Made by a program: the position numbers and the translations under genes. Below the pieces are notes generated by a model. The model did no database searches and was not told the DNA's origin. It saw only the letters and a program-made list of their open reading frames with translations. DNA of 64,000 nucleotides from Azolla caroliniana (taxonomy: Eukaryota; Polypodiophyta): positions 2,170,001 to 2,234,000 of the forward strand of contig JBHGNT010000006.1 of assembly GCA_043228905.1 (NCBI GenBank), in the 5' to 3' direction. Below are positions 1 through 12,590 of the stretch, piece by piece. Numbering within the stretch: the stretch's first letter is position 1; every line of letters starts with the position of its first letter.

Positions 1-200
1 GTGTGAAGGAATTTTGGTCGATGTTTATCTCAATTTTAAAAGGTCAATATGACTCCTTCACGGGTAATGAAGATATGAATTTTCTAAAACAACAATCTTT
101 TAAAGGCAAATGGAAGGATTTGTTAGTTTTTCTGGAGAGAAATGACAAAATGGATTGGCAATATGTATCCTCGTGATGGTTATTTTCCTTGCTTTTTGCC
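1..200 (+). mobile_element. LINE-like retrotransposon remnant, 3' coding tail
   Basis: Frame 3 reads VKEFWSMFISILKGQYDS and continues to about position 210 with one in-frame stop. The peptide aligns without large gaps to the tail of the element at 5790-6645 (VKEIWLMF, GQYEAITG, KQQHF, then a WRYVPPRW-like block), where a reverse-transcriptase zinc-binding domain can be seen upstream. This is therefore the downstream end of a second, older copy of the same element, cut by the window edge. Both copies lie on the plus strand. No poly-A tail is obvious. Confidence 0.5.
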
Positions 201-760
201 TTGTCCTTGTAGTACCAATGCCAATGTTACTTCGACGAGAAGACACGGGAAATTAAATGTATGACATGTACTTAACAATACGTCACATGACTAGCCCCTT
301 GTTGTCATTCAACATAATCAATGCTTCTTGGACTTGGGATGTCTCCTAAGTTTATGTCAATGTAGCCCCGATATCTTTGCTTGATAAGGAATTGTGTCAT
401 TTTATACTTCAACTTGAGAAGCTTGTTTTGTCAAGTTTATCAGGATGTAGATAGTTCCTTGTTTGCAGATTCATCTTGTCGATGGCGTTTTCTTCATCAT
501 TGCTACTTCATTCAATGTTCACAACATTGAGAATATGGTGTAAATCGAGTGCAACTCTTATGCGTACTACCTATGTAGCCACGTTACATATGGAAAGTTG
601 AAAAGTGTTTGATTGCATCAAGAAACACAAAAGCAATGGAGAACCTACCCCAAGAATAACCCTCATTTGATACCATGTAAAGAACTAGAGAATATAGTTC
701 AATGACGGATTAAGTGTATGTGCATAACGAATAAATTAAGATTATTTGTGCGTGTGTGCT

Positions 761-812
<52 letters not shown>

Positions 813-1329
813 AGGTCATGCATTCAACCCCATACATTCCACAGTGGTATCTAGTAAATTAAGAAATTATATATGAAGCAATAGAGAGATATGAAAATAG
901 GGTAACAAATCCAATACCTAAGATTAATTGTCTAACAAATTACCACTACGGTAAGCTAATGATAATAAAACAGAAAGAGAAAAGGAGAGATACCAAGAGA
1001 GTTCTAGTTGATCGAATGGATGACTAACAAGTTAAAGTACTAGAAGTCACAATCTTGGCCATTTCATGTACACCCCCAAGTTGTACGATGTATAATGAAC
1101 TTGTTATATTACATTAGTTGTCATTCCTACCTTGGACAAAGAAGGCTTTGCATTATGTTTTACAACCTCTTCGATATTTGTTGTACAGAAAGAGGGATAA
1201 GATGGGAATGACATGGGTTCCATGGAACAACATATGATGGAGCAAGTTAAAATAATAAAATACCTCTCGTGTGAATAAGGAAGAGTTTTTCATTGAAATA
1301 GGTGGAGGGGGATGCTCTTATGTATGCAT
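201..1329. other. Intergenic spacer
   Basis: No gene recognised. All frames are closed by frequent stops. It holds a compound GT/GA microsatellite at 761-808. A stretch at about 815-835 weakly resembles a tRNA-type B box but has no partner A box. Confidence 0.5.
761..808. repeat. (GT)n(GA)n microsatellite
   Basis: A TG run of about 14 bases passes directly into an uninterrupted GA run of about 35 bases ending at 808. Confidence 0.95.
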
Positions 1330-1760
1330 TCAGAAGAAGTCCGTTTCTTTTTATGTGATGGATGGTGTCATGAAGCATTGTTGATTTGTAGGCAACATGT
1401 GGAAGGTTATCAGATGCATATAAACTGTTTGAAGGGTTGAGATCCCTTAAAGTGGGTCTTGATCACATGGTTGTACATGACGACATGTTTATAAGTTCTG
1501 GAATCATGGATTAAGACATACAAAATGACCTTTATACCATAATGCTTTGATTGAGTTTTACATTGAATATGGAAAATAGAGGATGCTTGGTCATAATTTG
1601 TAAATGTGGGGGTAGATTGGATGCATGTGATGACCCAAAGGTGGCACTGGGAGATGTTGAATATAAACATGACGAGGAAGATTGATTTGGTTTGAACATA
1701 TGGCAAATTCATGGTATGTTTCAACTATTGAAGAAGTGTTCAATCAAGTCTATCAAAAGA
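1330..1760 (+). pseudogene. Degraded PPR-like fragment
   Basis: Plus-strand pieces read CGRLSDAYKLFEGL and, further on, LYHNALIEFYIEYG. These resemble the helix pairs of plant PPR repeats (a xCGxxxDAxxLFexM unit and a NALIdMYaKcG unit). The pieces are in different frames with stops between them, so this would be an old pseudogene fragment. The resemblance is short and could be chance. Confidence 0.3.
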
Positions 1761-3646
1761 AGGATTCATGGTTAGCTAGTGTCTTACACAAGACGGGTTG
1801 GGGAAGGATAATCATCTCCTTTCCATCATTTTGTATTTTGTAACTGATATGGGTTTTTTAAACTAATGGAAGGATATGTTTTTTAAAAATAAAATAAAAT
1901 AAGGAAGAGTTTTAATTTTAATAGCTAGCTTTTCATTGATAGTTTATTATCCTATTATTGTAATTGCTTAGGATTATCGATAAATGCCCTATTATTGAGT
2001 AAACATAAACACATGAACACTTATTGGGAATGTTTGTGTAAAGGGGCTAACTTGATCAACCCATCTTACTAATCAAGTTCATCCACACTATTAACGAGGG
2101 TTTATGATCCTACCCCATGTGACAATATAGAGGCATTGATTTCACAATTTTACAAAATTTTAAGTTACAATTTAATAATGCATTCACTTGTGGATAATTA
2201 TGATAACAAACAACAATATTTATAGAAATGCCATAAAAAGGACATTACCACATTCATGAGTGGTCCATGATGTAAACCACATATCTCACAACTACTACAT
2301 CATTGCATTGGTATAGAAAAGAGATCCCAATGCCATGTAACATATTACAACAATAAAGATACATATTTGTGAGGACCACAAGAAGAATTCTGTCCATCTT
2401 CTGTAATTATTCAGCAATAATTGATATTATGAATTAGGTGTGCAACATCAACTCGATGACAACAATTCCCATCATTTTGAGACCTTGTACAAGGAAGAAA
2501 TTGCAACAAATATAACGATGCAAAGTCTCCACAATTTTGATGTATATGTCTTATTTATTCCATCTAAATCTAAGAGGAATATAAAATTCTGCAAGATTAT
2601 TGCTACAAGCAAGATGATGAAAGGTTTTGAGACATTTTATTGCTTCATATTTAGACACTTTTAATAGATTGCCAAGTTGCAAATTATGTAGGTAACACAA
2701 ACGTCTATAGTGGAAGACAAAATCCTAATAATATAATGAAATGCTTTATTACACACATACGTGGTACCAAACACAAGACCATGCATTTTAGGAGACACAA
2801 TAGAGTAAGTTATAAACAAGCTACTAATATAGAGCATGCATCTAGAAGCACTAGTTTGCAAACACAAATGAACTGCATATATGTTGTATTTCTATAACAA
2901 ATAACTATGGACATCAATCATGGCCATGTAGAAAGAGAGAGAGAGAGAGAGAGACCTATACAGTGGGTGTTTGCACAATTTACACAGGTGGACCCAAAGT
3001 TAGAGATAGAGATTGCTTTTCTATTTTTGAGATATTGGGGATTGCGTCATAATTAAAATATGTGCAATGCTTTTGTATTTGATGGTAGACATGGAGTGAA
3101 AGCATATCTACGAAAGTTGAAGGGAGTACTAATGTGACAAATTTCTTTATTGGAGCAAGTGGAAATCCTTTCCTCGGTTGAATGTTCGTCTTGCCTATTG
3201 GCAATTCAACATGTTCCACTACCCATGTAGTGTAGTGTAGTGTAGTTAGTGGGTGACCATACTTCATGGTCACACCCATTGTAAGTAGTGTTTTTTACAC
3301 ACATTTATTAATATAATTGTGTGTATTGAATGTCATAAGTTGGAGGGATTTTGACCTTAAAGTGCACGCCTTTTTTTTCCATAAAAAATATCCTCCATTG
3401 GTATTAAAATTAAAGGAAACAATATACATATATTGTCTTGCATCTGTTCAAAACTAATACAACACCTCCTCGGCATATCCATAGTCTCTATAGCCTCTTT
3501 TGAGTGCATTCCATGAGATGATATTTGAAACCATAATTGTGCTAAATGTTTTCTGCACAGTTTCTACGTTTCAAGCATATCTCGAAATTAAACTAGACCA
3601 CTCAAAAAGACTTCTTTCTTATCTTATGGCAAAGACTTGTTAAGCT
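1761..3646. other. Intergenic spacer
   Basis: No gene recognised. It contains a (GA)n run at 2935-2954 and a short TGTAG-type repeat near 3228-3247. Small open frames at 2440-2664 and 2980-3279 show no family signature and look like chance. Confidence 0.5.
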
Positions 3647-5493
3647 TCAAGCATACTTCTCAATAAGGGCACTTGTTTCTATGACCTCTATGTTTTGCGA
3701 GGACATTTGAAAATGGAAGTTGTTCCCTTTTTGTATATCTACCATGTTGCCACATGCTTTCAACATACCAGAAAATGTCATCATATTAAACCCCTCCATT
3801 TGCAGGTGCTCAACAAAATTAAGAGTTTCTTCACAAAACCCAATCCAATGATTCTTGATATTGCATAAACTGAACATAATTCAATGATTCTTTATCTTGA
3901 CCGTTCTCTACATATCCTCTTGTGCTTTTGCAAGGAAACAAAAAATATATGACAGTATCTGGGGCAATGCCATCATTCTGAATCTGTTTAAAATGGTCCA
4001 ACTTTGTGGCCTTGACCCTATTTAGCATACTCACCAATAAGTGCATTCAAAGAGACTATATCTCGAATAGGAAGCTCTTGAAGCACTTTTTGAGATTTTA
4101 CAAACTCTCCACATTTGGCATACATATTCAATAAAGTATTTCTAAGCATAAAATCATTTTTCAGCAACCTTGACCTGAGAATCATATTATGCATTTGTTT
4201 ACCCTTGTATAGAGCTCCTATGTTTCCACAAGCCTTTAAACCAATAAGTGAATTCCAAGAGACTATATCTCGAATAGGAAGCTCTTAAAGCACTTTTTGA
4301 GATTTACAAACTCTCCACATTTGGCATTCATATTCACTAAGGTATTTCCAAGCATAAAATCATTTTTCAACAACCTTGAGTTGAGAATCATATTATGCAT
4401 TTGTTTACCCTTGTATAGAGCTTCTATGTTTACACAAGCCTTCAAAATGCAAATGAATGAGATCACATCAAGAAAAAAGCCCTCACGTGGCATACATTCA
4501 AAACACTTTAGTGCTTCAAGATCTTGCCCTTGTTGGGTATGTGCTGAAATTAATGTTGACCAAGAGACAACATCTTGGACAAGATGCCCTTTGAGCACTT
4601 CGTGAGCCTTCCATTCTCCAAATTAGCAAGATGCATAGTCCAACCTCTAGAAAAAAGCCAGCAAAGGAGTTCGCAGAAAAAATCTCACATTTCACATACA
4701 TATCTACACGCACAGTGCCAAGCGCAATATTCTTCTCTAACAAGTCCCTCCTTGTCTCAATCTCATCATGAAGCTTGATGCCTTCATTTATTGCTCTAGT
4801 GTTGCCACATGCTTTCAGGATGGAAATGAATGTTATTGCATTAGGAGAAATTCCCTCAGCTCGCATCTGTTTTAAACAACTCAGTGCTTCGTGATCTTTC
4901 CCATTGTGTGTATAGCCTGCGATTAGTGCTTACCATGACACTTCATTTCGAATAGGAAGCACATCAAGAACATATTGTGCTTCGGTAAAGAGACCACTTC
5001 TAGCACACATATCTACTAAAGTTGTGCCAAGAATGATATTCATATTAATCAAGCCTCTACTCACAGTCTCATTATAAATCTCATTTCCCTCGTCAATAGC
5101 TCCTATGGCACCACAAGCTTTCATGATGCAAATGAAGGTGATTGCATCGACAAGATAACCATCATATCTCATCCTTTCAAAGCATTTCAATGCTTCATAG
5201 CCTCGACATTGTTTGGCATATCCAACAATTAGTGAAGACCAAGAGACTTCATTTCGAATAGGAAGCTCTTCAAGCACTTGTTTTGATTTTGCAAGCATAC
5301 CACATTTAGCATACATATCAACCAAGGTTGAGCCGATTTGAAGAGCATCCAACACTAATGTTGAAGAGCATCCTTCTTGTGGGCACATCAATTGTCTATG
5401 AGAAGACCAATTTACTCCTCGTGATACACATCCCATCAACTTTGTTCTGGGCAACAATTTCCAGGTATGCAGAACCCAAGATGCATGAATCAA
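3647..5493 (-). pseudogene. PLS-class PPR pseudogene
   Basis: Read on the minus strand from 5493, a run of PPR units appears with hallmark strings GSTLVDMYAKCG, LPIRNEVSWSSLIVGYAK, EALKCFERM and ITFICIMKACG. PPR proteins of this class are organelle-targeted RNA-binding proteins that steer RNA editing or processing. The frame is broken by a stop (SW-TAA-ALIAGY) near 4930, then by frameshifts near 4690, 4560, 4290 and 3870; the last recognisable unit ends at ALIEKYA-stop. A 207-bp internal duplication with a 1-bp deletion adds a further break. No start context, transit peptide or E/DYW end is visible. The phrasing matches large fern PPR families as I remember them. It is clearly related to PPR genes but not functional as one protein. 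Confidence 0.85.
4032..4445 (-). repeat. 207-bp tandem duplication inside PPR pseudogene
   Basis: Two adjacent copies, 4032-4238 and 4239-4445, differ at only a few positions. The unit is 69 codons, i.e. two PPR motifs. One T was lost in the second copy as written on the plus strand (gatttta versus gattta near 4100 and 4307), which breaks the frame. The high similarity suggests a recent event. Confidence 0.9.
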
Positions 5494-5789
5494 AATAATG
5501 AATCTAGACTATTTCCTCCCCTCTCATGATGTGCTTCAACCCCCACACTATCATCACTCATCCTCTTATCATGTTACTATGCTTCAATCCCTACCGTGTC
5601 ATCACTCATCATAATGAGAAACCTAAAATCTTCTTCATTTAGTCCACATCAACATTTGGATCTCGCCAACCATCTCGCCATCTTGCCGATGCCCACCAAC
5701 ATCCTGTATTGACAGCAAAAAATGAGTCTAAAAATTTCCTCACCTACTTATATTAGTCACGTCTTAATTAGAATATAGCCTTAATTAAA

Positions 5790-6645
5790 ACATAGTTTAT
5801 TGGAAATGGTTGTGGGCCACGCAAATTCCTAAACATGTTGTATTGTTTAGATGGTTGATGGTACATTTTGGGATTCCTGTGAACTCATGGTTGCGGGGCA
5901 TCACCATGATTTAAAATGTGATAGACGTGGTTTTCACATTGAATTGATTCATCATGTCTTATGGATATGTCCTATTGCTAGAGTAGTGTTTGAAAAGAGT
6001 GTTGAGAAATTTGTATCCTGTTTACGGTAAAAACAGATGTAGATGTGGGGTTTTGTGAGATGGGGAAGGCTTGCTAAAGAAATACAAAATTATGAAAAGG
6101 GGTGTATTGATTTTCATCTCCTCTGTGATGGAAGGTATGTATTGGATGTATCTTATGCTACAACAATCCGTTGTTTGGTAGAGGACAAGTTTTGGTCTAT
6201 GATATATTCTTTCGTAATTTGGGTATTGTGGAAGGTAAGATGTAAATGTGTATTTCGAAAAGTCAAACAGAATACAATTGAGTTAGTCAAGGAGATATGG
6301 TTGATGTTTTGCATACTTTAATTGGTCAATATGAGGCAATAACTGGTGAGTTGGATGTTGTGTTTTGTAAGCAACAACATTTTAGAGAAATGTGGACAAA
6401 GAAAGAGGTCTTCACCTCATTTGGGGAGAGAATAAAGTGGAGATATGTTCCACCAAGGTGGCTTTTTCCACTACCAAGATGTGTAAATGCAGTTTCTAAG
6501 GTAGTTGCATGAGGGCTTTTGTTATTCGACATGTTGGTTGATGTGGGTATGATGGTTGTGTTTTCATGTATGAGTTATTTGTAGCTTTTGGGCATCTTTC
6601 CATTAACACCAAGGTGAATCTTCAAAAATAAAAACAAAAAACATA
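5790..6645 (+). mobile_element. LINE-like element remnant with RT zinc-binding domain
   Basis: Plus-strand translation shows LFRWLMVHFGIPVNSWLRG, then KCDRRGFHIELIHHVLWICP and ARVVFEKSVEKF. This is the layout of the zf-RVT domain (C-x-C-G...E...H-hh-x-C-x-x-A-r-x-V/hW) found C-terminal to the reverse transcriptase of plant L1-type non-LTR elements. A 92-codon open stretch follows (6043-6321, WGFVRWGRLAKE...), then after a frameshift WRYVPPRWLFPLPRC. The end at about 6620-6640 is A-rich, as expected for a LINE 3' tail. The RT core and endonuclease are absent, so it is a 5'-truncated dead copy. The fragment at 1-200 is a second copy of its last 60 or so codons. Confidence 0.7.
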
Positions 6646-7763
6646 TAAGCCTTACCCATGAGGAAATACCCAAATTTGATAAAAAGAACTAGAGAAACTG
6701 TAACATAGGATAAATATGCCATGTGAGGTCGATTGACAATGAGTGAAACCTCTCGTTTTGAAGGTGTCCATGGTGAGGTTGAAGAAATATTGAGAATCGA
6801 GGGAGCATGCTTTCATGAAGGCTTGGTATTTATGGGTATAATGGATTAATACGAGTTAGAAGGCATGTATGCATTCTAAATTCCGAAAGCATGCTTCATG
6901 GCAAAGTTGAGGTTCCTAACTATGTCACGAAGATTAAGATGAAGCACATAACTATACCTTAGCGAGAGTTTTTTTCTTTTGAGAAAGATTCATCTTAGTA
7001 TATTACTTGAAAACTGTACATGGAGAAAATAGAAGGAGACATTTCATCTCACTTCTATTGTGATACAAATGGTAGTATAAACATCTGATCAAGTAGATGC
7101 TGTCATACATGAAACAAGTAGAACAATAAATATAAGCTATACAACATAAAAGAAGGCATGACATAATTCCACTTCATACTAGAAATTGTATTCGAAAATA
7201 AGTGAAGTCTTGCTTTGGTTCTTGAAGGCCACTTGCCTTTGCCATAGAACATCATATTGACCAAGGAATGTGTGGACAAATAACATGTGAGTGAGAGGTT
7301 ACTAAGATTACTTTACAATTACTAGGAAATGAGTCTGAGGCAAAATTCTCAAAGGCCAATTTCTCACTAAACAGGGGTTTCCCATTTCGGGGTCTTGTTT
7401 GGATGATGAGGGGATTTCAAAATTTCTCTAATTTCGTGCCTAATGAGAGAGTGCGCATGTACGGGGCGAGAGAGGTTAAGAAGGTTGAATGTGCTAATTA
7501 TGCTTCTAATGATTCCAATTTCCAACTAATTCAAATAAATAAATGAGTAAAATAGATAATAATTATAGAGTTGCAACGTTTTGGAGCCGTCCTTGGTGCT
7601 GCAGACACGGCAAAGAAGAGAAAGAAAGAAAGAAAGAACAGGGGAGGACTCGGAGAGACAACGTCAGACCAAAAAGAACAGGGGAGGAGAGAGAAAGACA
7701 GACAAATAAGAACAGGGGAGGAGAGAGAAAGACGGAAGTCGGAGAGAGAGAGAGAGAGAGACC
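6646..7763. other. Spacer and purine-rich leader of the next gene
   Basis: No gene recognised up to about 7550. From about 7600 the plus strand is strongly purine-rich (GAAA and GAGA runs), probably the 5' untranslated leader of the gene starting at 7764. Confidence 0.5.
7635..7762. repeat. Imperfect AGAACAGGGGAGGA tandem repeat plus GA run
   Basis: The phrase AGAACAGGGGAGGA recurs at 7635, 7675 and 7709 (spacing 40 and 34 bp), followed by a GA run ending just before the start codon at 7764. It probably lies in the leader of the XS-like gene. Confidence 0.85.
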
Positions 7764-9944
7764 ATGCCATCGAAGAAGAAGAATAACAGAAGCAACAACT
7801 GTACAGACATATCATCACGAGACGATCACAACAAGGAAGACGAGCAGGATGAGGAGGATCGAGAAGAAATCGCATCGGTGTTCGAATCTCGACCTAACCA
7901 CGATCTCATCTCCCCAGGAGCCCTCACATCCCTCTACAAAGATGACATCCACTCCTCACCCAAAGAGATTGAAGATAATGCTTACAACACATTGCTCCCT
8001 TTTGTAAAGAAGATCGTGGCTATATATCGGGAACATCCCGACCTCGCCTCACGTAGCGATTTCAAAGTCGCATGTGCAATTTGCCCCGAGCAGATGCTCT
8101 TCCGCGGATGGTCAGCTCTCCATATCCATGCTAAGAACTTCTGGAAGTGCTTCCCACATCAACATAAGGGTTATTGTAGGGCCTTGTCTGAAGTCCTGCG
8201 ATCTGAAAGGATATTGGGTGTCCCGCCCTTTGGTTCCCACGCTTGGCCGCCCATCCTTCTCGTTGAAAATAGTAGCAATAGTTGTATTAGTGATCAACAT
8301 AACCAGAACCACAACAATCATAACAATCGCAGAAAATGTGACAATAATGATAACATTGCCAAGAAAGGATGTGTCTCGTATTCATTTGATGGTGCCCTTC
8401 GCCGATGGAAGGGCCTCCAAGGTGTGGACATACCCAAAATGCAAGATATGGAACTCGAGGAAGTCCTCGCTGTCTTTAAGACCACGAAACGAAACGATGA
8501 AGATGACCGAAATGTCATTGTTTTTCCTGCATCGGAGATCGGTTTGATCAATGCCGAGAGCCTTACAGAGGTCCTTGAGAAATTCCCTGGGGCTGATGGC
8601 TCGTTGAAGTTGAATATCCGTAAGGCTAAGAATCCAGATGAGCCTTATAGTGTCAACAATTCTCTTGCAATTGATGAGGAGGATTATGTTGTCAATGTGA
8701 GGAGTCGGAATGATGATGAGCTGGAAACCTCCCAATCAGCTTTTGATTATGAGAGCCATCATCCATTAGGAACGTGGGCAACATTGAAAGAGATCAAAGA
8801 AAATGGACGTGTGCGTTCGATCATAGGAAAGTGGACAAAGGGCTCATCATCAGGCAAAGGATTTACATACAAATGGCCTTTCCGAAGATCACAAAAGGTT
8901 TGCATATTCTTTTTGGATGCTTTGTTTTTTTCAAGAAGCCACACATATAAACACACAGACACACAGACTTTCTGTATCTTTATGTATAATAACAATTGGC
9001 TTCGTTTTTGTGCAGGTAAGGCCACATCATGATGTGTTAACAATCAAGTTCTACTCTGTTAGTGTGAACCACATTACTATGTTTCGTTGCTTCTACCACT
9101 GGTCGCCTATTATTATGACTATTATTATTATATTTGTACATATAGAATTGGGCAATTGATCAAAGCCAATGAATGAGCAATTCTAATTTGCTTTCGCATC
9201 CCTGGCAGCTCAAGGAGATGGAGGTTAGGTTCCAAAAGAACCTGAATAAGTATAGGGGGCTCGGTGCTTCTGGAAATGAAAAACTCAAGACTCAGCTTAA
9301 TGAGATTGAAAATCAGCTTAAGAAGGAAAGATTGTTGTGGCTTAAAGATATAACAGGAGTGCGAGAGCAATTCTCGGGACTCGAAAAAGACATAAGAAAT
9401 GAGGAGTAGGTCTATGAAGTCAGCTGAAGAAGTCTCATTGCTATCTCTACATAAGAAATTATTTTTTATTAACAAAACCGGGAATCTTATATGAGCAGAG
9501 GCCGTAGAGCTCTAGCAAAGCAGGTATCGGAAGCAAGGCATGGAAGAGAGGATGATGCAGAAGTCGAAGAAATTGAAGACTTTTCTGGTAATGTGTATGA
9601 GTCACAAATGAAACGCACGAACTTCAAGAAGCAGCAAAAGGTATACTCGTGAAGATGTATCATTGGTAGATCTGGTTCATGTGTATATATAATATAAACA
9701 GCCATCTAAGGTTTAGTACATGCTATACCAGAAGAAAGAGAATGAAAGAAAAAGGGAAGGGCAGCTCAGAGGATTATTCTACGAAAAAAATCGTCTCAGG
9801 AGGCAAGTGGAAAGTGCAAAAGATGAAAGAGATTGCATTAGTAAGACCATTGAGCATGAAGAAATGCTAGATGCTATAAGTCAAATACTAGAAAGCTGCA
9901 ATTGTCGAAAAGGTGCTTCTCTTTGGCATTTGATAAAAGCATGA
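7764..9944 (+). CDS. Zinc-finger-XS-like coiled-coil protein (SGS3/FDM-related)
   Basis: Proposed exons 7764-8897, 9209-9405, 9496-9640 and 9732-9944 give 562 aa in one frame; all introns are GT-AG and the second is only 90 nt. Residues 1-40 are acidic and low-complexity. At about 95-140 there is CAICPEQM, then W-S-ALHIHAK, then H-KGYCRAL, which matches the zf-XS pattern (C-x2-C ... HA ... H). WPPILLVEN follows, like the entry to an XS domain, the module with which SGS3 and FDM proteins bind double-stranded RNA with 5' overhangs. The rest of XS is hard to see: the usual G-x-x-GHRG block is not evident and a low-complexity N/H-rich insert interrupts it. The C-terminal third is heptad-rich coiled coil, as in the family, but I see no XH domain. 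If the assignment holds it would act in small-RNA silencing or RNA-directed DNA methylation. The fold call is tentative; the gene structure is firmer. Confidence 0.55.
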
Positions 9945-12590
9945 TGCAACAACCTCTTTATGCACATGGAATTTATTATAATCAACAACATCAATCATGA
10001 AGAAAGTTATGTTTCTAATCCATGGGACAATGATACACCGTATAACATAGTCCATATCCATCAATGCATGCCACTGAGGTTATAAAGTGGCTTATAGTTG
10101 GAGGGAAGCTAATACAGACTCTTGATAGTGTCAAATCTAATGGCACTTTTGTTTCTGAACAATGGGATTTGTATGTGCATTGTGTGGAACATAGTATTCA
10201 TCTCATTAAATGTTTATCCATGATTATTAGGTTTCTTATCATGAAGTTTAGGCAAGGTTCAAACTTGTTCAGTGCCTGATACGGTCAGCAAATTTCTTAT
10301 TGAAAATCTCATTAGACCTCATCATACATGAAGTCATTAGAACTTCTTATGGGAAAGGTCGAGAAAAGGTTTTAGTTGAGTGGATTAGTTTGCATTTTGA
10401 CATGCAAATATGTTGATATTTCGGTATGTTGATGTAATTGGCTTTGAACACCCCCATTCCTGATTGCTATGCCCCTATTGATGAATGATTAGTTCTGCAT
10501 GGCCCAATGAAATTTTTCAGAAAAGCAGATTGAGTTATGCATCATGGACCTGATTTATGCCAAGTTGGGTTGCCAAATGATGACCATAACTCTTTCGTTC
10601 TTTGTAATTTGTCACCATTTTTCAGCTAGTTTTGTGTGGGTACTTTTTCATTTATCATTCATGAATCTTCTTGTGAATTGCACCAGGATAAAGGGATAAT
10701 TAATTATTCTTTGAGATCAAAAGTTGTTTTAGTAGTGGTGAAACGGAGAATAAAATAAAAATGCACCAACACCAACGCTAATGCCAGCACCAACAACGCC
10801 AGCACCAGCACCAAGAGCAATGGCAGCACCAATCCAAATGCTAATGCTACATGTGGACGCAAATGCAGTAGTTTTTGACAGTCAACTTGTTGCCAATGAA
10901 GCTTTAATACCCAAACAAGATTGAGTTTTTTGTATCCAACTAACATTTTTGTATCATGACTATGTTTCCTACGTTGTAGGTACTAAGCTTGTAGTTTTGT
11001 AACCTAGTATATCTAAGAGACATGTAAATTTACAAATATTCAAAAAGACTGGATACTATGAAGCTTAATTTGGCAATGGTACAAAGCCTCACACTAGTTG
11101 TATAAAAATTCATCAACTTGGAAGTTACAAATACAAATTGTTGGGAATAGGTGGATTACCATGGCATACAATAATCATTTCACCTCATGAATTGCATGCC
11201 ATTGAAATGTATGCGTAGACATGCTTGCGTTAGTCTTAAATGTATAATATCAATATATTCTGTGTTTAGCTTAATGATAGTTATAATTTGTTAAGTATTT
11301 GGGAATAAATTAGTTATGATTTATATTTAGTTTCTTAAGGAAGTCATGAATATTGACATAATGTAAGATATAAAATATATGAGTAGTTACTAGTTATGAC
11401 AAAGATGAATTGTCGTAGCCTAAATACTAGTATTGTAAAAAACCTCCAAGTTTTTTAATTTAAACCTCTATTATCAAGGGGTTTGGTCCTCTTCATAGAT
11501 AAAGTCTTTGATTGGAAAGACAACTAATATATGGATGATTTAGATGATAGGGTGGGAGGTGCTTGTCATCTAGAAAATATCCTCCAACTAAGAGACTTTT
11601 TATCCATATAATTCAATGCCTTTGCAATTTTCTTGAACAACCTTTATGAATGTGGCTAAAATTGAGCGTCTTGCTTGACAAAGAGTCAAGACTACAACTT
11701 GGAACACATATCTATGGTGGTAGCTATCATCATTAAAAGCACAATAAGGAACCATTGCTTAATGATTATGTTCAAACACATAAAAATAACAAAAAAAGCA
11801 AATTTGAGTAGGAACCTAACAAATTCATGAAGGATAATGCATAGAAAGAGACAAGAACTATTACTTAATATGGTTTGCAATGTCCTACATATGTGGAAAA
11901 CTGTATTTGAAGGCTAGCCTTAATTGTGTGTGATGGGGTGTCCAAGATCTGTAACCCTTGTATTGCCACATAGTTGTAAGCACTTGGAAACAACTTTATC
12001 TTGTATTATGCTTATGTTAGGACGTCTTCAGCCACTCAATGGGAGCATGAAGAAGCCTTTAACTCTCACATCGCGACATTTTTTAAAAACACCTACCTAC
12101 AATTTTCACATTTCTTTTGTTGAGGTTTAAAAAGGATTACTACAAACAAATACTAAAAAAATCAATGATTGAGAATGTTCTAGGGGAAAATAAAAAAAGG
12201 ATTGTTTCTATGATTTGAAAGTTGAAACTAAATCATGAGGATGTATTGGATACAATATGCAATATGCCAACCATTATTTCAACACATAACGTTGAGTTTC
12301 TAAATATTCAATGTACACTGTTGTAGGATCAAATTGATGAGGAGCATCTCTACCTGCCTTAGGACCCATTGTATTGTTGTGAATCAATTTAGAATTTAGA
12401 CCTCTCAAGAGTAGCATGTTTGCTAAATTACAATCAATATTTCTTCAATTCTACCGTAGTGTGGATTGGGTGCTCACAAATCACAAACAACAAATTTGAC
12501 GATTTTGTCTGCGAGGGACATGTCTGGGATTGTATCTGTCTCTATGGAGGGCTCTTACTTTAATGTTAAAATGGGGCCTGCATTCACATT
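9945..12590. other. Intergenic spacer
   Basis: No gene recognised. Frames at 10064-10279, 11924-12130 and 12466-12657 have no family signature. One low-complexity array lies at 10760-10860. The last few hundred bases should hold the promoter of the PPR gene; no confident TATA box could be chosen. Confidence 0.5.
10760..10860. repeat. Hexamer-like ACCAACGC/GCCAGC minisatellite
   Basis: About 100 bp of degenerate ACCAAC, GCTAAT, GCCAGC and AGCACC units. Every frame is low-complexity, and the Leu/Val/Ala-rich minus-strand frame (10704-10946) is just the translation of this array. Confidence 0.75.

Noticed and set aside
815-850. SINE-like B box (CATTCAACCCC)
   Set aside because: No A box at proper spacing and next to a microsatellite; chance likely.
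4920-4940. Rescue of the PPR stop codon (SW-TAA-ALIAGY) by U-to-C RNA editing, common in fern organelles
   Set aside because: This is a nuclear-type locus with several frameshifts as well; such editing acts on organelle transcripts.
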